A DNA stretch of 64,000 bases from Bacillota bacterium. GTDB lineage: Bacteria > Bacillota > Clostridia > Acetivibrionales > DTU013. Of this stretch, positions 52,926-61,741 are shown one piece after another. How positions within the stretch are numbered: the stretch's first letter is position 1; the number at the start of each line of letters is the position of its first letter. A program made the translations under genes and the position numbers. The stretch covers positions 9,832 through 73,831 of the forward strand of contig JAEXNT010000079.1 of the NCBI GenBank assembly GCA_023439545.1. The letters run 5' to 3'. Below the pieces are notes generated by a model that saw nothing but the letters and a program-made list of their open reading frames with translations, did no database searches and was not told the origin of the DNA.

Positions 52926-54725
52926 CTAGATTAATTGCTCGAGTTCATCGAGTATCGTCCCGAACATCTTGAGCGCATCCTCCACCGGCCCGGGCTGCGA
53001 AAGGTCGACTCCGGCTTTTTTCAGCAGTTCGAGAGGATAATCGGAGCCTCCGCTCTTCAAAAATTCGGTATAACGGCCGACAGCCGGGGCGCCCTGCTTT
53101 AATATCTGCTGTGACAGCGAGGTTGCCGCGGAAATACCGGTGGCATATTTGTAAACATAAAAGCTCGAATAGAAATGCGGTATTCGCGACCATTCCATCG
53201 CAATCTCGTCGTCTATGACGGCTTCGGGGCTGAAGTACCTTTCGTTCAATTCCTTGTAGACCTTGCTGAACTCCTGTACATTCAGCGCCTCTCCGCTTTG
53301 GACAAGCCCGTGGGTCTTCTTCTCGAACTCGGCAAACATGGTCTGTCTGAACAGCGTGCCGCGGAACTCCTCCAGGTAATGGTTCAGCAGGTATGCACGC
53401 TCCTTTTTGTCTGTGGTGACCGACAGGAGATAATTCATGAGAAGCGATTCGTTTACAGTGGAAGCCACTTCAGCCACAAAAATCTTGTACTCGGAATATA
53501 TATAGGGCTGCGTCTTATTTGTATAGTAAGAATGCATCGCATGTCCCATTTCGTGGGCAACCGTGAAAACGTCGTTGATAGTGCCCTGGTAATTCAGCAG
53601 TATGTAGGGATGAGTCAGGTGAGTGCCCCATGAATAGGCGCCGCTTGTCTTCCCCTGGTTTTCAAACACATCGAGCCAGCCCGACGCAAAGGCATTCTCC
53701 AGGCTCTCAAGGTAACTTGAGCCCAACGGCGCAAGGCCCTTTTTCACTGTTTCGAGCGCATCCTCGTATTTGATATGCTTCGGCGGTTCTTCGACTATCG
53801 GTGCATAAAGGTCGTACATGTGCAGTTCGTCGAGCTTCAGCGCTTTTTTGCGGAGCTTCAGGTAGCGGTGCAGCAACGGCAGGTTTTTGTTGACCGTACC
53901 GATAAGGTTGTCATATACGGAAACGGGCACATTGTCGCTGTCCAGCGATCCGCTTAGGCTCGAGTCGTATTTACGCACCGAGGCGTAGAATTTATCCTTC
54001 TTGATCTCGTTATTGAGCATCGACGCGAGAGTATTCCCCATTGAGACATAGGAAGCATAAAGCGTATGGAAAGCATCAGCTCTCACCCTCCTGTCATGGG
54101 ACTCCAGGAACTTGCTGTAACGGCCTTTGGTCACCTCGACCTCTTCACCGTTCTCATCCTTGATGGAACCGAATTTGATGTCGGCATTATTAAACATAGT
54201 GAAAATATCCGAGGGCGCTTCGGCAACTTCCGCAGACCGTGCCAGCAGCTCTTCCTCCCTGTGCAAGAGGATATGCTGTTTCTGCCGCAGGATCTCCGCT
54301 ATATACTGCCTGTATATGGAAAAGCCCTCTACATCGTCCAGGCTTTTTCTCAGCAGTCCCTCGTCGATAGTTATGATCTCGGGAACAACGAAAGAAACAG
54401 ACGCATAGACCTCGGTACTAAGGCTCATCGCCCTGTCGGTCAGCGCCTGGTATCTGGACTCGGCATTATTTTCATCACGCCTCATCCTGGCATATACAAA
54501 TATCTTGTCGTTCAGAGCCTGCATTTCCTCGCTCGACTTCAGGCACTCAAGAAGCGTCTGTATGCTGCCTGCAAGCTTGCCCCTGAACTGCGCCATCCCT
54601 TCGGACATCCGGCGCACCTTCTTAAAATCCTCTTCCCAATCCGCATCGTTTGCATAGATATCTTCAAGCTTCCACTTGTATTTAGCTTCGATTTCGTCTC
54701 TTGCTGGCAACTTGTTACCGGCCAT
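52926..54725 (-). CDS. pepF: Oligoendopeptidase F (M3 family)
   Basis: The 599-residue zinc peptidase has the HExxH motif in FTVAHEMGHAMHSYYT (about 385-400) and a downstream glutamate in FVAEVASTVNESLL. The long helical N-terminal half of PepF is present (RDEIEAKYKWKLEDIY). It degrades short peptides in the cytoplasm. The length is normal. GAGGTGG precedes ATG 54725. Confidence 0.95.
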   Translation of the reverse strand: MAGNKLPARDEIEAKYKWKLEDIYANDADWEEDFKKVRRMSEGMAQFRGKLAGSIQTLLECLKSSEEMQALNDKIFVYARMRRDENNAESRYQALTDRAMSLSTEVYASVSFVVPEIITIDEGLLRKSLDDVEGFSIYRQYIAEILRQKQHILLHREEELLARSAEVAEAPSDIFTMFNNADIKFGSIKDENGEEVEVTKGRYSKFLESHDRRVRADAFHTLYASYVSMGNTLASMLNNEIKKDKFYASVRKYDSSLSGSLDSDNVPVSVYDNLIGTVNKNLPLLHRYLKLRKKALKLDELHMYDLYAPIVEEPPKHIKYEDALETVKKGLAPLGSSYLESLENAFASGWLDVFENQGKTSGAYSWGTHLTHPYILLNYQGTINDVFTVAHEMGHAMHSYYTNKTQPYIYSEYKIFVAEVASTVNESLLMNYLLSVTTDKKERAYLLNHYLEEFRGTLFRQTMFAEFEKKTHGLVQSGEALNVQEFSKVYKELNERYFSPEAVIDDEIAMEWSRIPHFYSSFYVYKYATGISAATSLSQQILKQGAPAVGRYTEFLKSGGSDYPLELLKKAGVDLSQPGPVEDALKMFGTILDELEQLI

Positions 54726-54910
54726 AAATCCACCTCATAAGGTTCCCTTCCGGGAAATAATTCGGCGTCGCAAGGCGCCTCATTACATATTATATCCTCC
54801 GAAAATGAATTTTACCAGTATTTATGCGGTATGACATATATGATATGTATGGTATTCATATAGCCGCAAGCTTCCGTGCATCGGTTCGGATGCCCGTAAA
54901 GGACTAACCC

Positions 54911-54970
54911 CTGCCGACATACGGGGGGGCTTGCCGACATACGGGTGTCACTGCCGATATCCGGACAGAT
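54911..54970. repeat. 20-bp tandem repeat, three copies, at the 3' end of the SLH gene
   Basis: Units at 54911, 54931 and 54951 begin C/TTGCCGAC/TATA/CCGG. The third is followed by ACCGGCATG, which can pair with it as a hairpin. It lies just downstream (minus strand) of the fibronectin-SLH gene, where a terminator would be expected. Confidence 0.55.
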
Positions 54971-54985
54971 ACCGGCATGCTCCGG

Positions 54986-57900
54986 TCATTTGCTGAGCTT
55001 ACTGAGCGTTCTGTACACGAACACCGCAGACTGCGCTCTTGTAGCAGTATTCCTGGGTCCGATGGCCCTATCGTTAATGCCCTCGATAATACCTTCCCCG
55101 ACCAGCGTAGCGACACTTGCCACGGCATCGGGCGATATCCGGTTCTTGTCGGTGAATTTCTCCAGGACTGAGTTGTCGTGCAGTGAAAATTCGTTTCCCG
55201 ATACCTGCAGCGCCTTGAACAGCATCTTTGCGATCTCTTCCCTGGTAATCGGGGTTTCCGGGTAAAACCTGTTTTTTGAGTCGCCCGATATAATTCCAAG
55301 GTTTTCAGCCACCATAATATCCTTGTAATACCACTTGTTCGATTTAACGTCTGCGAGGCTGCCCACGGTAGCCGTATCGAAGTTGAATGCGCGAACGACT
55401 ATTGCCGTAAATTCGGCTCTGGTTATCGTTCCGTTCGGATTGAACAACGTTCCTGTGGTGCCCTGCAAAATTCCCATTCCGGCCAGATTTTCAATGGCGT
55501 CCCTCGCCCACGACACACTCCTCAGATCCGAAAAATATGCCCTTGTATTTATCGTTACACTTGCTTCCTCACTTTCCGAGGAGCCCGTCGCATTGTACGA
55601 AACGACCTTGTAATAATACAGGCCGCCCGGCGCAACCTTGCTGTCGGTGTAGGATGTCGTATTCTTCGGAAGCGATGCTATTTCAACGAAATAGTACCCG
55701 TTCGAAGGCTTGCTCAATACCTTGAAACCCACCTCGCTGTCCGAATTGTCCTTCCAGGTTATCTTCGCCTGGCTGGCCGAAAGCGAAACAGCCTTTACTT
55801 CCGACGGCGCGGCGGGCAATGCCGTCGATACGAGTATCTCATTGCTTACCGAGTCTACGTTTCCATTATCGTTGTAAGCCCTGACGCGGAAATAATATTT
55901 GGTGTATGGATTGAGTCCGGTGACCTGGCAGGCCGTATAGCCCGCACCCATCCATTCGTATATGCTCCATTCGGCGTCCGCGTCCTTTTTCCATTCGACC
56001 TTGAAGCCGCTTTCGTTGTCCGAGGTATCGGTCCATCTCAAAAGGATCTGCGTGCCTGTAACGTATTCATAAGTCAAATTAGCAGGTGGCTTGATCAAGC
56101 CGATACCTACGGTAGCGGTACCGGAAAACGGAGAATAAAGGCCTCCCGACGAAACGTAAGCCCTGACCTCATAGCTGTACTGCACCCCGGTATTGACCAG
56201 TTTGTCAGTAAACGTGGTTGCATTCCTGCTAACGCTGGCATAAAGCGTGAAGGTACCGTTATTTTCGATATATCGCCATATCTCGAAGCCGCTTTCATCC
56301 TTGGAGTTATCCTTCCATTTCAAGGTAACGGCAGAGCCCGTAACAATCGTTGCGGTCAGTTCGGACGGCGGCTCTAGGTAGGTGTTCTGAACCGTCACCT
56401 CACTCGAATAGAGCGATTCGTTGGTCGAAGTCTGGGCTTTGATCCTGTAAGTATATGAGGCGCCAGGAATAAGCCCCGTATCGTCATACCAGCTGCCGGT
56501 CGACGGACCGACGGTCATAAGAGCGCTGAAGCTGCCGTTCGGCATCTTCCTTTCAATAATAATGTCGGCGCCTGAAGAGTTACCCGTCCACGAAAGATAT
56601 AACCTGTCCTCCGAGGCCGCTTCTCCTTTAAGCTGCAGCGTGCCAAAGTATGTATAGGCTCCGATGCCGATGTTGTCGTTCGGATATGGAATGCCTGCCG
56701 AGCCTGTTCCTAAAGCTTTTTTAACGCGATAGAAGTACCTTGTATTTGCTTCAAGACCGGTATCGCTGTATTTTACCGCTCCGAGCGCCGTTGTGTAGAT
56801 AGGCGTCCAAGTCCCGCCCGTGCCTATTTTCCTCTCGATAATGGTGTTATATCTTTCTGTGCCGGCATAGCTCCACGCCAAATCGAGCCTGGAGGATGAA
56901 ACCGGCGTGACGACAAGCGTAGCAGGAGCAACGGTATCCCATTTACTAATTGTCACTTCGTTTGTATAGACTGAATCGCCTATTTCATTAGTAGCGCAAA
57001 CCCGGTAAATATATGTGTTACCTTCGCTTATCGAGCTGTCCGTATATGTCGTAGTATTAGGCGGCACAGTTGCGATCAGTACAAAGCTGCCCGGATCGGC
57101 AAGCCGTTCAATCTTAAAACCAAGCTCATTGTTCGATTTGTCCGACCAATTTAGCTTGACAGCTGCGGAAGAGGTTGAGGATGTCACGCTGGCTGACAAT
57201 GTACCCGGCTTGTTTGGCAACGACGGAGGAGTCCCCCCGCCCCCGTTTGGATCCACAATGTTGCTTGAGCCTGTATATGCGCTCCCGTTTTTTGCATTCA
57301 GCCTGTAACGGTATCGCCCGCCCCCGGACGGCGTATCTGTGGCGCTTGTCCCTGTAAGCGACATATTTATTACAGCCCACCCGTCCCACGAAGTGCCGTT
57401 CCTTTTCGAGCGTTCAAGCTGGAACTGGGATATAACCGGGTAATCCGACCAGGTTATTGTAGTCGTACCGCTGAAATAGGTCGCATATATCATCGGGGCA
57501 TTGACCGGCAAAACAATTACCGCGTCGGACTGAGGGGATTGGGTTCCTGCTCCGATGGATTTTACGGTGAATTCCACCTGCGAAGATCCCGAAATGAGTA
57601 TTGAAGCAGAAGAGGCTCCAGTTGCAGTCAGGGTGGTAGTTACGCCGTTGACAGTCTGACTTATTATGCTGCCGGTGGCAAGCTTCGAGCAGTCCCATGC
57701 AAGTGCGGCGGTTCTGGTATTTACATTATAGACGGCTCTGAGGTTGTATGGTTTGATAAGGTCAGTCGTAGTTGTGGTTGTGGTTTTCTGAACAGGAGTG
57801 TCTGTCATATCCGGCTTGGTATATGCATTCAGAGTATAAGTGTATGTCGTATTCGGTTTGAGTCCGGAATCGACGTAAGCAAGCTGATCTGCGCCAAGAG

Positions 57901-58138
57901 TGGCTATGGTGGTATTGGATGAACCATTACTCCTTTGCAGGGTGTATTTCTGCACGCCCGCTGTCGATACCCATTCAAGCTTTATTTCAGAGTCGGTGTA
58001 GGGAGAATTCAGCGTAGCTTGAAAATCGGCTGCGAAAACGATCTGCGGGGTCAACAGTAACATAAATGCCGCGATCAGGAGAAATACAAACACCCTATGA
58101 CAGGGCCTCGTCCGATATATATATTTATTTCGTATCAT
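54986..58138 (-). CDS. Large secreted fibronectin type III / SLH surface protein
   Basis: The 1050-residue protein has a signal peptide (about 1-36, hydrophobic FVFLLIAAFMLLLTP, ending VFA). About nine fibronectin type III repeats follow (about 38-855), each with a W-x-D/S strand and YTY/YRV strand ends. Three C-terminal SLH modules (about 870-1050: YFSDLRSVSWARDAIENLAG, SLADVKSNKWYYKDI, KFTDKNRISPDAVASVATLV) should anchor it to the pyruvylated wall polymer. No catalytic domain was found. ATG 58138 is chosen because GGAGG directly precedes an ATG at 58147, leaving nine bases to this one. Function: scaffold or adhesin, by inference. Confidence 0.88.
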   Translation of the reverse strand: MIRNKYIYRTRPCHRVFVFLLIAAFMLLLTPQIVFAADFQATLNSPYTDSEIKLEWVSTAGVQKYTLQRSNGSSNTTIATLGADQLAYVDSGLKPNTTYTYTLNAYTKPDMTDTPVQKTTTTTTTDLIKPYNLRAVYNVNTRTAALAWDCSKLATGSIISQTVNGVTTTLTATGASSASILISGSSQVEFTVKSIGAGTQSPQSDAVIVLPVNAPMIYATYFSGTTTITWSDYPVISQFQLERSKRNGTSWDGWAVINMSLTGTSATDTPSGGGRYRYRLNAKNGSAYTGSSNIVDPNGGGGTPPSLPNKPGTLSASVTSSTSSAAVKLNWSDKSNNELGFKIERLADPGSFVLIATVPPNTTTYTDSSISEGNTYIYRVCATNEIGDSVYTNEVTISKWDTVAPATLVVTPVSSSRLDLAWSYAGTERYNTIIERKIGTGGTWTPIYTTALGAVKYSDTGLEANTRYFYRVKKALGTGSAGIPYPNDNIGIGAYTYFGTLQLKGEAASEDRLYLSWTGNSSGADIIIERKMPNGSFSALMTVGPSTGSWYDDTGLIPGASYTYRIKAQTSTNESLYSSEVTVQNTYLEPPSELTATIVTGSAVTLKWKDNSKDESGFEIWRYIENNGTFTLYASVSRNATTFTDKLVNTGVQYSYEVRAYVSSGGLYSPFSGTATVGIGLIKPPANLTYEYVTGTQILLRWTDTSDNESGFKVEWKKDADAEWSIYEWMGAGYTACQVTGLNPYTKYYFRVRAYNDNGNVDSVSNEILVSTALPAAPSEVKAVSLSASQAKITWKDNSDSEVGFKVLSKPSNGYYFVEIASLPKNTTSYTDSKVAPGGLYYYKVVSYNATGSSESEEASVTINTRAYFSDLRSVSWARDAIENLAGMGILQGTTGTLFNPNGTITRAEFTAIVVRAFNFDTATVGSLADVKSNKWYYKDIMVAENLGIISGDSKNRFYPETPITREEIAKMLFKALQVSGNEFSLHDNSVLEKFTDKNRISPDAVASVATLVGEGIIEGINDRAIGPRNTATRAQSAVFVYRTLSKLSK

Positions 58139-58270
58139 CTTATTCATCCTCCAAAAGCATATTACAGAGTATTTATCGGCATATGCCGCCCGCATATTTA
58201 CAATCGTATGAATTCATCCGGCGGTAAGCCCGTTAACAGTGAAAACATACAGGTTTCATCGGACGCGTTA

Positions 58271-58296
58271 GTGCGGCCCAGTTTCGCTGGGCGCAC
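58271..58296. repeat. G+C-rich hairpin
   Basis: GTGCGGCCCAG pairs with CTGGGCGCAC (one bulged base) around a 5-base loop. It is part of a hairpin-rich gap upstream of the surface-protein gene. Confidence 0.5.
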
Positions 58297-58302
58297 CATA
58301 AC

Positions 58303-58328
58303 AAAAAAGCCTTATCAAAGTGATAAGG
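58303..58328 (-). terminator. Terminator of the 81-residue gene
   Basis: CCTTATCA-AAG-TGATAAGG is a perfect 8-bp stem. On the minus strand it is followed by a run of six T (58308-58303), as expected after the gene at 58460-58705. Confidence 0.75.
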
Positions 58329-58358
58329 TCTATAAATTATCCGCATACCATGTATATA

Positions 58359-58439
58359 TATTTCGCTAATATACCGACAACTTTTTATCTTAATTATATT
58401 GTGTTGGAATTAGAAGTTGTCGGTAATGTTAGCGAAATA
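58359..58439. repeat. Inverted repeat with about 25-base arms
   Basis: TATTTCGCTAA-TA-ACCGACAACTT (58359-58383) and its complement at 58414-58439 differ by two mismatches and one extra base, and enclose about 30 A+T-rich bases. It lies between the 81-residue gene and its terminator. A miniature mobile element or a stable RNA arm are both possible. Confidence 0.65.
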
Positions 58440-58459
58440 CAGCATAGCTTATTACGTAT

Positions 58460-58705
58460 TCATACAAACAGTTCCTTGCACGCATCTACTATTCTGCAGT
58501 AAACCTGCCGCTCCAAAGAGTCTTCCGGCTTTCCGCCCGTCGCCCATTCGTAAATCTGTACTGCCGCCATTTCGTTGCCGTCCTTGGCTTTTTGATATAT
58601 GTAGACAAAGACCTCCTCCGACGGCAGCGAGATTCTTTTGTTAACATGGGCAATTACTTTTGTGTTCAATTTGATAAGCTCTTTAATCCCAAAAATTTTT
58701 CTCAT
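58460..58705 (-). CDS. Small hypothetical protein (81 aa)
   Basis: A charged, mainly helical protein starting MRKIFGIKELIKLNTKVIAH, without membrane segments or cysteine motifs. AAGGGTG precedes ATG 58705 and a good terminator lies downstream, both supporting a real gene. I do not recognise a family. The central AKDGNEMAAVQIYEWATGG loosely recalls helix-repeat proteins. It is divergent from the 517-residue regulator. Confidence 0.6.
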   Translation of the reverse strand: MRKIFGIKELIKLNTKVIAHVNKRISLPSEEVFVYIYQKAKDGNEMAAVQIYEWATGGKPEDSLERQVYCRIVDACKELFV

Positions 58706-58892
58706 TTGTATAGCACCCTTGAAATTAAATTACATTCAAAATTCAACTTAACTATAATATTACACATATATACTAATTATTTCTATATGTTGTATAATTC
58801 GTCCATGACAATTTCCTGTCAATATTTTGTCATTCATAGGTATATGGTCCTATTTTATATAAAAACGGCCCCCTATCCTTAGACTAATTATG

Positions 58893-58919
58893 TTGACTGT
58901 TGTACAATATTGCTATAAT
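58893..58919 (+). promoter_or_regulatory. Promoter of the orphan HTH gene, with palindrome in the spacer
   Basis: TTGACT (58893-58898), a 15-base spacer and TATAAT (58914-58919) with an extended TGC. The spacer contains the palindrome TTGTACAA (58900-58907), a possible operator for autoregulation. Confidence 0.6.
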
Positions 58920-58972
58920 GTGTTTAATATTGCACTTTTTTCGACAAAAAACGACAGTGCAGAGGAATAAAA

Positions 58973-60526
58973 ATGAATCACACAGATAAATTAAGCCTGC
59001 TTTTACGCATTTTCAACTGTACAAACAGTAAACTGGCACGCGCGATCAATGTCGATCCTTCTCTTGTATGCAAATGGCACACGGGTAAGAGGTTGCTCCG
59101 TCCTGATTCGGTTTATGCCAGGGACATAATGGATTATTTATTAAGCGAAGGTCTGAAACAATACCAGAAAGAGTTGCTTGCACAGATTCTCGGAATACCC
59201 GGGAAAGAAATCGAATGCTTAAGCCATACCGACCTTAAGGGTATACTGTCCGGATGGCTTTTCAGCGATACCGGCAAAAACTGCGTAGCGCTAAATCGAG
59301 AAGCCGCCGTAGCTTCCGGTATAAACGCCGTAGCTGGAGAAGCCGATAATCCTAACAATTGCGAAATAGGAATCGTTAATATCTTCAGAGGCAAGCAGGG
59401 CAAGCGGGAGGCCATATCCGCTCTGATCGGCAAGCTCGGGTCCGTTGGTGAATGCCCTGAATTGCTGATTTATGATGAGGAAAATCTGGAATGGCTAACC
59501 GAAGACGAGGATTATTTAAAAAATATCTACGCTATATCAAAACATTTAGTTTCTCTTGGGTGTAAAATCAATATCGTTCACAACATAAGCAGAGATCCTT
59601 CAGAAATGATGCCTTTACTGAAATTCTGGATACCGCTGTATCTGACAGGAAACGTAAAAGCATACGGTTGTATGAAGCGTCCGGATAACGTACATAACAA
59701 GGCTATATATATCGTACGTAATAGTTTTATTGTGATGTCAGTCAGCACGGGTATATCAAATAGTGATTCATGTATATTGACCTCATCCGAGCAGACTCTG
59801 GTATCAGTTGCGGAGAATTTATTCGGTTCATTTCTTAAAAAATGCAAGCCATTCACAAAAATATACAAAAACAAAGATATCGTTGATTTACATAAGTCAG
59901 CCCTTGATATCGATTCAAAACTGGGAAAGCATTACATACTAAGAAGTGGATTATCAATATTGACGATGCCTTTAGAAAATTATTCAAATCTGCTGAATGC
60001 CTCATCTCTTACCGAACAGGAGAAAATGGAACGATTGTCTATACATGCAAAGCGGACTGAGAACATATGGCATAATATTAAAACCAACAAGTATATAGAA
60101 ATTATCGATACGGAATATTTCGATCGCTTCGATCAGGATAGACTGTTGATTTACAGGGGTTATGACATAGCAAACAAGGATGCCTGCAAATGTAAGCACT
60201 CGGATTATATAGCACATCTAAAAAATACAATACATCTGCTGAGAACATACGATAATTACGAAATCATACCGTTCAGGCATAGTGGAAACCTGTCGTTTAA
60301 AAATTTGTGCATTGAAGCCAAGGAAGATTCGGCAATAACAGTCTCGTCAAGCGATGATGCCGGATATAATCCGATAGCAATACGTTTTAACGAAGACGTG
60401 ATGGTAAATTTTATAAGTTATTATCTTGACAATATACACCAATACGTACCGGAACCGATGCTTGACAAGAAATATGTGCTGAAAAAGCTCGAGGACATAC
60501 TTGCAATCGCAGAAGGCTGGGTTTAG
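58973..60526 (+). CDS. Orphan HTH regulator-like protein (517 aa), family not recognised
   Basis: The N-terminal 60 residues look like a helix-turn-helix (TNSKLARAINVDPSLVCKWH). The remaining 450 residues match no domain I can name. One segment, about 160-300 (LLIYDEENLEWL ... NKAIYIVRNSFIVMSVSTG), has the strand-helix rhythm and the xK-x-x-I-V-x-x-S-F pattern of degenerate phospholipase-D-like sensor domains. The catalytic HKD is not intact. No membrane segments. AGAGGA precedes the ATG. It has its own promoter and no operon partner, and lies beside tRNA-Arg and the prophage junction but on the host side. A DNA-binding sensor is the best inference. Confidence 0.7.
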   Translation: MNHTDKLSLLLRIFNCTNSKLARAINVDPSLVCKWHTGKRLLRPDSVYARDIMDYLLSEGLKQYQKELLAQILGIPGKEIECLSHTDLKGILSGWLFSDTGKNCVALNREAAVASGINAVAGEADNPNNCEIGIVNIFRGKQGKREAISALIGKLGSVGECPELLIYDEENLEWLTEDEDYLKNIYAISKHLVSLGCKINIVHNISRDPSEMMPLLKFWIPLYLTGNVKAYGCMKRPDNVHNKAIYIVRNSFIVMSVSTGISNSDSCILTSSEQTLVSVAENLFGSFLKKCKPFTKIYKNKDIVDLHKSALDIDSKLGKHYILRSGLSILTMPLENYSNLLNASSLTEQEKMERLSIHAKRTENIWHNIKTNKYIEIIDTEYFDRFDQDRLLIYRGYDIANKDACKCKHSDYIAHLKNTIHLLRTYDNYEIIPFRHSGNLSFKNLCIEAKEDSAITVSSSDDAGYNPIAIRFNEDVMVNFISYYLDNIHQYVPEPMLDKKYVLKKLEDILAIAEGWV

Positions 60527-60568
60527 GCAAAAGTAATAACCATAAAAATGATAACCATAAAAATCTAT

Positions 60569-60597
60569 TTGACAATGATCCCGATACTGCTTATAAT
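60569..60597 (+). promoter_or_regulatory. Promoter of tRNA-Arg
   Basis: TTGACA (60569-60574), a 17-base spacer and TATAAT (60592-60597), both perfect consensus boxes, lie about 80 bases before the tRNA. This is as expected for a stable RNA. Confidence 0.85.
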
Positions 60598-60677
60598 ATA
60601 GGGGCGGATGAGTTATCCGAGCTCGTCTGAACATTGCCGGGACAAACCGGCCGGATGACCTGAAACAATTGATATAT

Positions 60678-60754
60678 GCGCCCGTAGCTCAGCAGGATAG
60701 AGCGTCGGTTTCCTAAACCGCAGGCCGGAGGTTCGAATCCTCTCGGGCGCACCA
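60678..60754 (+). tRNA. tRNA-Arg (anticodon CCT)
   Basis: A 77-base cloverleaf with acceptor stem GCGCCCG / CGGGCGC, D-arm GCTC/GAGC, and anticodon loop TTCCTAA giving CCT for AGG codons. The T-arm is GGAGG-TTCGAAT-CCTCT and CCA is encoded. All stems pair, with one mismatch at the top of the anticodon stem. Its 3' end marks the start of prophage sequence. Confidence 0.97.
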
Positions 60755-60795
60755 AAAAAGCCGCTTTGCTGTAGTGATACAGCAAGCGGCTTTTT
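60755..60795 (+). terminator. Terminator of tRNA-Arg
   Basis: AAAAAGCCGCTTTGCTGTA pairs with TACAGCAAGCGGCTTTTT (one bulge) around a GTGA loop, with T run. It starts directly after the CCA end. Confidence 0.9.
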
Positions 60796-60847
60796 CCTTC
60801 GAAACATCACAGGGCACATTTTAGGGCACATATGCCATCAAATTAGG

Positions 60848-61036
60848 CTAATTTTCAGAGCATTTTTCAAACAGATTCATGATTGCATCAAACATGAGAT
60901 CATATAGATTGGCTGAGATATTTCTTCTGTTTTTCTCGAATAATTTCAGCGTCTCTGCTTTGCCCAACTTTAGAAAGTCATTTTTATGTTCGTTGACCAA
61001 AGCTTCGACATCCTTGTATTTCTGAGTGGTTTTCAT
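60848..61036 (-). CDS. Small prophage-end protein (62 aa), unknown
   Basis: A lysine- and asparagine-rich, helical, soluble protein starting MKTTQKYKDVEALVNEHKND. AGAGGGT precedes ATG 61036. It is the first gene after the tRNA and is read toward it. About 200 bases upstream is a promoter overlapped by a LexA box, so it may be SOS-induced. No family recognised. Confidence 0.6.
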   Translation of the reverse strand: MKTTQKYKDVEALVNEHKNDFLKLGKAETLKLFEKNRRNISANLYDLMFDAIMNLFEKCSEN

Positions 61037-61155
61037 ATCTTACCCTCTGCTTTCCTCAATCTTGTCATTGTCGAAAATTACTTGTTGCAACTGAGCCACT
61101 CTGTGGTAAAATCATAATGACATAATAATCACCGCCCTTGACAAAATGGGTGGAT

Positions 61156-61204
61156 ATAAGAGGAAGTGCTGCTGACCAAGCTATTTCACTTCCTCTTATT
61201 TTTC
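61156..61204 (+). terminator. Strong hairpin in the prophage regulatory region
   Basis: ATAAGAGGAAGTG (61156-61168) pairs perfectly with CACTTCCTCTTAT (61187-61199), followed on the plus strand by TTTTT. No plus-strand gene ends before it in view. On the minus strand it lies in the leader between the LexA-box promoter and the 62-residue gene. Confidence 0.65.
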
Positions 61205-61212
61205 GTATGTAT

Positions 61213-61265
61213 CGAACATATGTTCGATTTTATTTTTAGTATAGCATCACACCTTAGAAAATCAA
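61213..61265 (-). promoter_or_regulatory. LexA (SOS) box with minus-strand promoter
   Basis: CGAACATATGTTCG (61213-61226) is a perfect match to the Gram-positive LexA box pattern CGAAC-N4-GTTCG. On the minus strand TTGATT (61265-61260), a 16-base spacer and TATACT (61243-61238) place the box at about the transcription start. The transcript would run toward the 62-residue gene. Confidence 0.75.
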
Positions 61266-61454
61266 CCCTAACATTTTGTTTCTTGTGCTTGACTTTTTAT
61301 CTCATACAACATGCTGTTGATATTTATTACCTCTTACTCCTTTGATTTACATAATATAATTATACAACGTTTTTCGTTTAATAACAACGTAGATATAGGG
61401 TATTTAATCGAAATATGGTACAATCTTCGCGATTTAATATAGGAGGATTGTCCT

Positions 61455-61667
61455 ATGGTTAGAGTACATTTATCAACTTTACTGGGTACAAAGAGATGGT
61501 CTGTAAGATACCTGTCTGACATTACAGGTATTCGCTATAATACTTTGCTGGATTTGTATAATGAGGTAGCCATAGGGGTAAAATTTGAGCATGTAGACTT
61601 AATATGTAAAGAACTAGGCTGTACATTCGATGAACTTTTTGAGCATATTCCTGACGAACCAAAATGA
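61455..61667 (+). CDS. Small Cro/CI-like HTH regulator (70 aa)
   Basis: The whole protein is one XRE-type helix-turn-helix of the short Cro-like kind: VRVHLSTLLGTKRWSVRYL, then SDITGIRYNTLLDLYN, and the typical CKELGCTFDELFE end. ATAGGAGG precedes ATG 61455, with an extended -10 (TGGTACAAT) about 35 bases earlier. Likely a phage regulator. It is the only convincing HTH gene in the visible prophage part. Confidence 0.88.
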   Translation: MVRVHLSTLLGTKRWSVRYLSDITGIRYNTLLDLYNEVAIGVKFEHVDLICKELGCTFDELFEHIPDEPK

Positions 61668-61741
61668 CCACCCTCTATAAAAATTCGCATTTTATCTTAA
61701 AATATTGGGGTAATTTTCTATAAATGTTTTCAGGTGACTAT

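Noticed and set aside
60591..60831. Minus-strand frames across tRNA-Arg that translate to a GAPERIRTSG-type peptide
   Set aside because: This is the well-known false protein produced by reading a tRNA gene antisense. The region is fully explained by tRNA, promoter and terminator.
61334..61522. Minus-strand 62-codon frame overlapping the Cro-like gene
   Set aside because: It overlaps the start of a convincing HTH gene with a strong binding site and has none itself.
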